Assembly: GCA_043764135.1 (NCBI GenBank)
Contig: JAYUKV010000023.1
Location: 1 to 5,230, forward strand
DNA from: JAYUKV01 sp043764135
GTDB taxonomy: Bacteria; Patescibacteriota; JACMRA01
Length of the DNA: 5,230 nucleotides
Reading direction: 5' to 3'
The first letter of the stretch is position 1. Each line of letters starts with the position of its first letter. Positions 1 through 5,197 of this stretch are shown piece after piece. The position numbers and the translations under genes were made by a program. The notes below the pieces were generated by a model. That model searched no databases. It saw nothing but the letters and a program-made list of their open reading frames with translations, and was not told the origin of the DNA.

Positions 1-43
1 GGTAATCAGAGTAGAGATCTAAAGTTGGTTTATCCAAAATCAT
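1..43 (-). CDS. 5' end of a probable DDE transposase (partial, runs off left edge)
   Basis: Reading leftward from an ATG at 43, the frame stays open to the window edge and gives MILDKPTLDLYSDY. In-frame TAA and TAG codons lie just before this ATG, so it is the first possible start. From memory, this N-terminus resembles cyanobacterial IS701/IS4-like DDE transposases, whose next residues typically continue with a leucine/isoleucine-serine-phenylalanine stretch; that continuation lies outside the window. There is no Shine-Dalgarno sequence before the ATG, but a good leftward promoter sits at 108-136. If correct, the catalytic DDE residues and the far terminal repeat are beyond the left edge. 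Only 14 residues are visible, so the family assignment is tentative and the frame could be fortuitous. Confidence 0.5.
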   Translation of the reverse strand, partial: MILDKPTLDLYSDY

Positions 44-107
44 GAACTATTATTGGGAGGTTTTGGTTTGTTGTAAAGTTGGTTGCGAAAGGTGAGTTAT
101 CTTATTT

Positions 108-136
108 ATTATTTGAATGCCACAATCATTTGTCAA
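108..136 (-). promoter_or_regulatory. Leftward sigma70-type promoter for the left transposase
   Basis: On the minus strand a perfect -35 TTGACA (131-136) is followed after exactly 17 bp by AATAAT (108-113), five of six matches to the -10 consensus. Transcription would begin near 101 and give a leader of about 58 nt before the ATG at 43. The -35 overlaps the candidate -35 of the rightward promoter. Functional activity is inferred. Confidence 0.6.
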
Positions 137-158
137 AGAACTATAACTGTGCTAAAGT
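130..158 (+). promoter_or_regulatory. Candidate rightward promoter for the gene at 201
   Basis: TTGTCA (130-135) and TAAAGT (153-158) are separated by 17 bp; they match the -35 consensus at five of six positions and the -10 at four of six. Transcription would start near 165, about 36 nt before the ATG. The -35 element is nearly the same DNA as the leftward -35 at 131-136 read on the other strand. The weak -10 makes this less certain than the leftward promoter. Confidence 0.4.
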
Positions 159-177
159 AATAGTAAAACAGATAGTC

Positions 178-195
178 GTAGGCAAAGTAGGCAAA
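178..195 (+). repeat. Tandem 9-bp direct repeat at the ribosome-binding region
   Basis: GTAGGCAAA occurs twice head to tail (178-186 and 187-195), ending five bases before the ATG at 201. The second copy supplies the only purine-rich stretch (AGTAGG, 186-191) that could serve as a weak ribosome-binding site, with about nine bases to the ATG. It may be a simple duplication or a protein-binding site. Confidence 0.6.
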
Positions 196-200
196 ACACA

Positions 201-632
201 ATGGTTAATATCCTTGATCGTTCACATGTTCGTTTGAATGACGCACTATACGCTTATTTTTTGAATCCCAAAAATAATAATTGGCAAAAAATTCAATTAG
301 CAACAGTTACTGTTTTTGTTGAAGATGTTGACTTCCTGATGGATATCCCATACAGGAAAGGCAAGATTGAAACACAGCAGATTTTTGTTGGGCGTATACG
401 TAACATACAACCAAACCAAATTGGTACATTCTCTGAATGTTTCTTCATGCTCGATCCTCTGGACCAGCTAGAGAATTACACACCTCTTGTTTACCAAGCA
501 TCCAACATTGGAATGCTCGATTTTTATAAAAAACTAGCGGTTCCAGGCAAGCACAGCACTTACTACTTTGAAGTAAATATCAACGGTGAAGTTTTTTTAA
601 CCAAAGCTGATCTTGAAGTATTTTTTCTTTAA
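201..632 (+). CDS. Hypothetical protein, 143 residues, no recognised family
   Basis: I do not recognise this protein. It is a complete frame from ATG to TAA. No other ATG, GTG or TTG lies in frame between the ATG and the nearest upstream in-frame stop (153-155), which fixes the start. The product is rich in aromatic residues, has one cysteine (Cys80), and shows neither a signal peptide nor a membrane segment. Alternating hydrophobic stretches around residues 31-40 (IQLATVTVFV), 61-69 and 121-132 suggest a mainly beta-strand, soluble, cytoplasmic protein. A weak AGTAGG ribosome-binding site and a candidate promoter (130-158) precede it; a hairpin with a T-run (652-683) follows, so it is probably transcribed alone. 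G+C in the two 60-base stretches I counted was 38% and 42%, intermediate between its two larger neighbours. Length, clean start and flanking signals support a real gene; its function is open. Confidence 0.75.
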   Translation: MVNILDRSHVRLNDALYAYFLNPKNNNWQKIQLATVTVFVEDVDFLMDIPYRKGKIETQQIFVGRIRNIQPNQIGTFSECFFMLDPLDQLENYTPLVYQASNIGMLDFYKKLAVPGKHSTYYFEVNINGEVFLTKADLEVFFL

Positions 633-651
633 AATTCCACACTTTAAAACT

Positions 652-683
652 CTCAAACTTATTCAGTTTGGGGGTTGATTTTT
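652..683 (+). terminator. Probable intrinsic terminator after the 143-residue gene
   Basis: CTCAAACT (652-659) pairs with AGTTTGGG (665-672) across a five-base loop. This is eight pairs including one G-T, beginning 20 bases after the stop codon. The stem is followed by GGTTG and then ATTTTT ending at 683. The T-run is short and offset by several bases, so termination may be partial. It runs directly into the next gene's promoter. Confidence 0.5.
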
Positions 684-686
684 GAC

Positions 687-715
687 TTGACAATAGGTGT
701 AATTTAAGCTATTAT
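687..715 (+). promoter_or_regulatory. Near-consensus sigma70-type promoter for the membrane protein gene
   Basis: A perfect -35 TTGACA (687-692), a 17-bp spacer and TATTAT (710-715, five of six to TATAAT) form the best promoter in the window. Transcription would begin near 722 and give a leader of about 36 nt. It lies just after the upstream gene's terminator, so the downstream gene has its own transcript. Confidence 0.75.
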
Positions 716-743
716 TAAGATAGTTAAATCCGTTAAATTCAAA

Positions 744-750
744 GGCAGGA
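744..750 (+). promoter_or_regulatory. Ribosome-binding site for the gene at 758
   Basis: GGCAGGA ends seven bases before the ATG, with AGGA at 747-750 as the anti-SD match. It is the clearest Shine-Dalgarno site in the window and supports the ATG at 758 as the start. Confidence 0.6.
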
Positions 751-757
751 ATACACA

Positions 758-1426
758 ATGGCACGTATTAACACAAAAGATGCAATCATTGGCGCGATGG
801 TTTTGATTCCAATTTCTGGAGCATTTATCGCAGGAGCTAGTTACTTCGGCTCAATTGGAAACAATTGGACAGTTGAGCAAGCGGGCAAAAATGCCAGAAA
901 CTATCTCGAAGCGACAAAGCAAATTGATTATAAAATTGCACCACCTAAGTCTGACACAGACCGGGATGGCAATACCAGCGTTGCTGTCAGCCTAAAGGAT
1001 AAAGACGGTAACTTCAAAGTAATCGTGCTTCGGTGTGATAACCGATGGTTTATCCAAGGATCTTGCAACCCTACCGAGGATATTAATGGTTCTCGATTGA
1101 ACCAATCAAACTCTAAAGGTCGTAGCAGTCTAAACACTTGGCTGACCGCTATCACGGGGTCTACGGATTCTATAGTCAAAAATAGAGCATCTGCTTATCT
1201 GCAGGCTCTCATGCCTGTAGCAGTCAATGGTGCTATCATCGAAGTCAAATACAATTCTGACGATGACGATAACAATACTGTGACTGTGTTGCTTCCCGGG
1301 CAATCACTCGAGCAAGCAACAACCTTGCGTTGCGATAATCAATTCGCTACGTTCGGATTCAATTACAAAGGAGGTTGCGTGCCTACACAAACCTACACAG
1401 GACGATCTGTTCTTCCTATCCGATAG
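758..1426 (+). CDS. Membrane-anchored protein with duplicated Cys-pair domain, 222 residues
   Basis: I cannot assign this to a named family. Residues about 9-31 form one uncharged hydrophobic helix (AIIGAMVLIPIS and on), preceded by a short basic N-terminus. This fits an uncleaved signal anchor with the remaining 190 residues outside the cytoplasm. That part contains two related segments. Segment A is about 46-104, with ARNYLEA at 46-52, an Asp/Asn-rich stretch, then LRCDN at 91-95 and GSC at 101-103. Segment B is about 144-208, with ASAYLQA at 144-150, SDDDDNN at 167-173, LRCDN at 190-194 and GGC at 205-207. The only four cysteines are 93, 103, 192 and 207, two per segment, so one disulfide per domain is plausible. 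A 35-residue Ser/Asn/Gly-rich linker joins them. A strong promoter, a clear ribosome-binding site and a strong terminator flank the gene. In four 60-base stretches its G+C was 37-48%, above the helicase gene. A surface or envelope role is inferred. Confidence 0.85.
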   Translation: MARINTKDAIIGAMVLIPISGAFIAGASYFGSIGNNWTVEQAGKNARNYLEATKQIDYKIAPPKSDTDRDGNTSVAVSLKDKDGNFKVIVLRCDNRWFIQGSCNPTEDINGSRLNQSNSKGRSSLNTWLTAITGSTDSIVKNRASAYLQALMPVAVNGAIIEVKYNSDDDDNNTVTVLLPGQSLEQATTLRCDNQFATFGFNYKGGCVPTQTYTGRSVLPIR

Positions 1427-1440
1427 ATCACAATGATCTA
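1424..1440. repeat. Inverted repeat spanning the stop codon
   Basis: TAGATCA (1424-1430) and TGATCTA (1434-1440) are perfect 7-bp arms around CAA; the first three bases are the TAG stop codon of the membrane protein gene. It could fold as a small stem in the mRNA or be a protein-binding palindrome. It has no T-run, so it is not itself a terminator. Confidence 0.5.
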
Positions 1441-1450
1441 AATTTCGTTA

Positions 1451-1487
1451 ACCCTGCATTCCAATATGGAAAGCAGGGTATTTTTTT
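1451..1487 (+). terminator. Strong intrinsic terminator after the membrane protein gene
   Basis: ACCCTGC (1451-1457) pairs with GCAGGGT (1473-1479). After an A-A mismatch the stem continues with TTCC (1459-1462) and GGAA (1468-1471) around a five-base loop. An A and seven T residues (1481-1487) follow. This is a textbook rho-independent terminator for rightward transcription. Read on the other strand it has no T-run, so it acts one way. Confidence 0.9.
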
Positions 1488-1502
1488 ACCATATTTATCT
1501 TT

Positions 1503-1544
1503 AAAAACAAACAACCTACTAATCATCATGAATAGTAGGTTGTT
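1503..1544 (-). terminator. Intrinsic terminator of the helicase gene
   Basis: A perfect 12-bp stem is formed by 1510-1521 (AACAACCTACTA) and 1533-1544 (TAGTAGGTTGTT), with an 11-base loop. On the minus strand it is followed by TG and five T residues (1503-1507). It begins eight bases beyond the helicase stop codon and terminates leftward transcription. The stem is AT-rich but long. Confidence 0.8.
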
Positions 1545-1551
1545 ACTAATA

Positions 1552-4500
1552 TTATTTTACTTCAACGGTTATACTCTTAAACTTCAATGGTTTAAAATTA
1601 TTAATTACTATTGTTCTTAAGTCTTCAATTGTATAATAGTCTTTTTTACGATCGTAGTTGTGGACTTTAGTAGCTTGGGCAATGATCTTGCCATCTACTT
1701 GGAGTTGGAGATCTTCTTTGTATGACTTCTTGTCGTATTTCTTCTTGAACGCTTCAAAGTCTTGATTTATCTTTTGTTCTGCTTTGGTAGAGCGATATTG
1801 GTATTCTAACTCTTCATCTAGCCTGTGTTCAATCTCTGCAAGTCTCTTATCAATATTCAGATCAGACTTGTGGCTTTTGAGACCGTCAATAAGGAATTTT
1901 AATTCTTGATAGTCTTTGTCTTGAGAGTTTGATCCGCAGTTTAATAACAGTTGGTGTAACTTATTATCCAAACTTTGAGAATCAACATATTCAATAGCTT
2001 GGGCTATCACATCCTTTTTACCCATTGCCTTATTAATTCTTGAAATAGCTTGATTACTAGAGATCTTATCCTCGGACCAATGAATAGACAAATTATTATT
2101 AAAATCAATCAAGAAATATGGATAAATAAACTCACCAATCATATATTCAATAGCTTCTGGCAAAACAGGTACACTTGTTAGTTGTGTAATATTGCCTATC
2201 AATTCTTCATCATTGACATCTAGAGCTGATTTTAACAATTGTTTTTTTAATGTTGATACCAAATCCTTAGAAGCTTCTTTAAGCGGCTTATAGACGGTAT
2301 TAGATCCTTGTTTGTAAGGAGTTAGAACTTTGTATTTAAAAGCTGAAGTTATTTTATCAATTAATTTTTTATCTTGTAAGTCATTAAACTTAAGATCTAT
2401 AACAGGGCTTATCGCTCCTTTTTTTAATTCTACGTACTTAACTTCGTGCCCATCAATAGTAGTAGGACAAGACTTCTGAATCTCTCTTAGAGTTGGAGTG
2501 TCCACTACGTCTTTAATATCAAGAACAATAGGTATAAGCAGGTCCAGATTAGTAATATCATCAATTAATAACCTAGAATAATAATAATCACTTAGAAAGT
2601 CTTTACTTACTAATTTAGGATCATAGCACTTCACCCTATTAATAACCGACTTGTTTAACTCAACAAAATCTTGTTTACACTCAAAAGTCAGATAATTGCT
2701 TAACGCTTTGACCGCATACTCATCATTATCAAATCTTGCTGTAAAACTATCTAGAATAGTACTGGAATTATACCCTTTGTAATTACGATTTATCTTAACC
2801 CTCCCCTGACCTGTCTTGGGATCATATTTGTCGATCAACAAAACTTCATCTTTAATCGTAAATCCATTAGGCACTAGATCATCAAACTCTACTGGAATAG
2901 CTTCAGTGATAGTCATCGCACCGCTTACTATAGCCATATTGGAGGCTATAATATATATACTAGGCTTAAGGAAATTAAGCACACTAAAACTACTTAGATT
3001 AAATACATTCTTACTTGCCAAATGCACATATTCATGAGTCGCCCTTGTTCTACCTTGAACTGTCTTGCGGAATTCGAATAGACAATCACTTAGAGAAACT
3101 CTTGCAAGATACGAAAAGTCTATCTTATCATTTAAAGAATCAGTATCCAAGGTTGAAGATGATACATATTCGTTGATTTTTCTCTTAAGAGCTTTGGATG
3201 AAACCATGGCTTCTTGGAATGTGCCATAATTTACACCACACATAACAGCATCATCAAAATTTTCAATATTTTGAGTCATGTATTCGAATACTTCAAGATC
3301 GCTTTTTACACCTTGTGATTTAGCAAGTTTATACACAAATGCATTGTAAATCTCTTTAAGTTCCATATCTACAAGTGAACTTCCACGACTTGCAAGACAG
3401 AATACATCGCATAATCTAGCCCAATAACTAGTATTAAGAGAGTTATACAACATTAATCCAAAATCTAGATCAAGACCAATATCTATCAAGAAAGTACCAA
3501 AATCAGTTATATTCTCATTTTCATCTAAGGCTTCTAAGACTTGTAGTTTTTCTATTGATTGTTTGATTCTGTCTATATCAATAACTACTGGCGCTATAAA
3601 TTCTAGGAGGGTTTTAGGGATAAATGGGAAGTTTTTTAACTTTTGAATTCGTTTAAGGACCCTTGAACATTGAAGAATCATGTAAGTTGGATCGTTGTTG
3701 TTGAGGGAGTTATCTAGGCCTTTTTTGAGTTTACTAATTGGCTGGAGGCACATTCCAACTACCGGTCTTGTATCATTGATCGCTCTACCTGCTCTACCAA
3801 AGGCTTGAGTAACATCAAAAGCTGTACTAACACCTACACCAAGAATATCTCTACGGGTAATGTTGTTGTAATTTCTTCTATTAGATAGACCTGAATGAAT
3901 TACTCTATTAATTCTCAATTCATCTGAGAAATTGATACCTCTACCAATAATATCAGTTGCTATTAAAACACCGATTTTATCTTTTGAAATTGGTGTATTT
4001 ATATCTTTTTTTAACTCTTCCATGTCTTTTTTTGAGTGGAGAGTTCTAACTTCGAGTTGTTCTTGGAATTTGTTAGCTAGTATTGCAGCCATTCTTTCTA
4101 CAGAGGAGATAGTAGGTAAGAAGACCAGAACAGCTTCATTAGGTATGAGAACATTCTTGCCAGTAATCATTAGTGTTACAGCATCGATTGCGAAGTTGAT
4201 GTAGTCAATTGCGTTTTTTGGACTAGCCAGATCTCTAGATTTGGCCTCTAGATCAGTTACGTAAAGTTGTTGAATAGGTCTTGGTCTTGAGTGAGAAAGA
4301 TCAGTAAATATTGCTTCCTTATTAACCGTAAACAATTGTCTAAATCCATCAATATCAAGTGTTGCCGACATAAGAATTATCTTGAGTTCTGGCCTTACTT
4401 GGTGTAACCATTTGAGAACTGGAATCCATCTTACTTCTTGCCCGGCACTTATTACATCAGCTTCATCTAGGATTAATTCTTCATAATTAGATAGAAGTGG

Positions 4501-5016
4501 GTCAATCTTGAGCATTTCGTACAATTTACCATATGTATAGATTGTTCCTATATTCTCAATCTCTGTCATATCCCCTTGTTCCCCACCAATATGCATACCA
4601 AAATCAACATCTAATTGATCAGTAAGACCACCGAGATTAAATACATTAGCTCTTGTGGGTAATGCTATAGCTACTTTTTTATTTAATACTTGATTGCCAT
4701 ATCTTGTCTTAACTTCTTCTATTATAGAGTGTGTTTTACCTGAACCTGTAGGGGCTTGAATAATTGCAATTTTATTAGAGATTGTGTCTAATAAAGTATT
4801 TGCTTTAACGATCATCTCTCTGGTTGTCTGTCTAATCTTATGAGGATCAATCTTGATAGTTGGAGTCTTGATTTCGATTGTGTCGATTGTTAGGGTAACT
4901 TTGGTGCCAGTAGCTTGGGGTCCTGTTTTATGTTTGGAATAATTAAGTGATTGTTTTTTTGGACTTTTAGAAAATGGTTTCTTACCTCTCTTAGCTTGAT
5001 TAAGCTTGTGTTTCAT
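1552..5016 (-). CDS. Large SF2 helicase of DEAH/RHA type with a long unrecognised C-terminal region, 1154 residues
   Basis: Likely an ATP-driven nucleic-acid helicase or translocase in the cytoplasm. Visible motifs: Walker A APTGSGKT (88-95), motif Ia-like ALPTRANV (118-125), motif II DEAD (184-187), motif III SAT (217-219), motif IV-like VLVFLPT (296-302), motif V ATDIIGRGINF (353-363) and motif VI QAFGRAGR (404-411). Residues 491-547 (LQVLEALDENENITDFG and on, then LARLCDV-like helices) match the pattern of the HA2 domain that follows the motor in DEAH/RHA helicases such as HrpA and HrpB. Residues 1-30 are very basic (10 Lys), suggesting a nucleic-acid-binding tail. About 600 residues after HA2 match nothing I know; 1040-1100 is charged and probably helical or coiled coil. 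In-frame stops just upstream make this ATG the first start; no Shine-Dalgarno is seen. It converges on the membrane protein gene and diverges from the IS630 transposase. G+C in three 60-base stretches was 22-40%. Replication, RNA processing or defence are all possible; helicase activity is a firm prediction, the process is not. Confidence 0.92.
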   Translation of the reverse strand: MKHKLNQAKRGKKPFSKSPKKQSLNYSKHKTGPQATGTKVTLTIDTIEIKTPTIKIDPHKIRQTTREMIVKANTLLDTISNKIAIIQAPTGSGKTHSIIEEVKTRYGNQVLNKKVAIALPTRANVFNLGGLTDQLDVDFGMHIGGEQGDMTEIENIGTIYTYGKLYEMLKIDPLLSNYEELILDEADVISAGQEVRWIPVLKWLHQVRPELKIILMSATLDIDGFRQLFTVNKEAIFTDLSHSRPRPIQQLYVTDLEAKSRDLASPKNAIDYINFAIDAVTLMITGKNVLIPNEAVLVFLPTISSVERMAAILANKFQEQLEVRTLHSKKDMEELKKDINTPISKDKIGVLIATDIIGRGINFSDELRINRVIHSGLSNRRNYNNITRRDILGVGVSTAFDVTQAFGRAGRAINDTRPVVGMCLQPISKLKKGLDNSLNNNDPTYMILQCSRVLKRIQKLKNFPFIPKTLLEFIAPVVIDIDRIKQSIEKLQVLEALDENENITDFGTFLIDIGLDLDFGLMLYNSLNTSYWARLCDVFCLASRGSSLVDMELKEIYNAFVYKLAKSQGVKSDLEVFEYMTQNIENFDDAVMCGVNYGTFQEAMVSSKALKRKINEYVSSSTLDTDSLNDKIDFSYLARVSLSDCLFEFRKTVQGRTRATHEYVHLASKNVFNLSSFSVLNFLKPSIYIIASNMAIVSGAMTITEAIPVEFDDLVPNGFTIKDEVLLIDKYDPKTGQGRVKINRNYKGYNSSTILDSFTARFDNDEYAVKALSNYLTFECKQDFVELNKSVINRVKCYDPKLVSKDFLSDYYYSRLLIDDITNLDLLIPIVLDIKDVVDTPTLREIQKSCPTTIDGHEVKYVELKKGAISPVIDLKFNDLQDKKLIDKITSAFKYKVLTPYKQGSNTVYKPLKEASKDLVSTLKKQLLKSALDVNDEELIGNITQLTSVPVLPEAIEYMIGEFIYPYFLIDFNNNLSIHWSEDKISSNQAISRINKAMGKKDVIAQAIEYVDSQSLDNKLHQLLLNCGSNSQDKDYQELKFLIDGLKSHKSDLNIDKRLAEIEHRLDEELEYQYRSTKAEQKINQDFEAFKKKYDKKSYKEDLQLQVDGKIIAQATKVHNYDRKKDYYTIEDLRTIVINNFKPLKFKSITVEVK

Positions 5017-5105
5017 GATTTAAGTTTAGTTGAGATTTACAGTTTTGGCAAAAAAACTTTGTTTAAGTTAGTTGTACTTGACATTTACTTACTTTTAAGA
5101 TAGAG

Positions 5106-5123
5106 AGTGTTAATCTTAACACT
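5106..5123. promoter_or_regulatory. 18-bp palindrome, candidate operator
   Basis: AGTGTTAATCTTAACACT has perfect 8-bp arms (5106-5113, 5116-5123) around TC. This size and symmetry is typical of sites bound by a dimeric helix-turn-helix regulator. It lies 90 bp upstream of the helicase start, between that gene and the IS630 transposase, and has no T-run, so a terminator is unlikely. A regulatory role on the helicase is inferred; no regulator gene is in the window. Confidence 0.5.
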
Positions 5124-5158
5124 ATTTAGTGAGGTTTATAGCTAACCCATAACACAAC

Positions 5159-5186
5159 TGGACAATTAATTTTAATCAACTATACT
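5159..5186 (+). promoter_or_regulatory. Promoter of the right-edge transposase
   Basis: TGGACA (5159-5164) and TATACT (5181-5186), each five of six to consensus, are separated by 16 bp. Transcription would start around 5192-5194, only a few bases before the ATG at 5198, so the mRNA would be almost leaderless. This matches the lack of a Shine-Dalgarno sequence there. Confidence 0.5.
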
Positions 5187-5197
5187 GTCTTAAATTT

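Noticed and set aside
1..45. Plus-strand frame open from the left edge to TGA at 43-45, possible gene tail
   Set aside because: Only 14 codons with no motif; the minus-strand transposase reading explains the same DNA better.
20..84. 11-bp direct repeat TAAAGTTGGTT at 20-30 and 74-84
   Set aside because: Only two short copies, one inside the transposase frame; not convincing as iterons or IS ends.
42..95. 17-codon plus-strand frame MNYYWEVLVCCKVGCER
   Set aside because: Too short, no ribosome-binding site, and overlaps the left transposase start and leader.
928..1179. 83-residue open frame on the minus strand inside the membrane protein gene
   Set aside because: It is fully antisense to a well-supported gene and has no recognisable motif or start signal.
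1375..1620. 81-residue open frame on the plus strand
   Set aside because: It overlaps the end of the membrane protein gene, runs through both terminator hairpins and into the helicase 3' end.
2816..3037. 73-residue open frame opposite the helicase
   Set aside because: Antisense shadow of the helicase gene; its hydrophobic look comes from the complement of AT-rich codons.
3932..4204. 90-residue hydrophobic open frame opposite the helicase
   Set aside because: Antisense to the conserved motor domain (motifs IV-V); no start signal.
5041..5058. AGTTTT/AAAACT hairpin in the helicase leader
   Set aside because: Six almost purely A-T pairs around a poly-A tract; likely to arise by chance in AT-rich DNA.
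5078..5106. TTGACA (5078-5083) as a rightward promoter
   Set aside because: At 17 bp the -10 would be TAGAGA, only three of six matches, and there is no gene before 5198.
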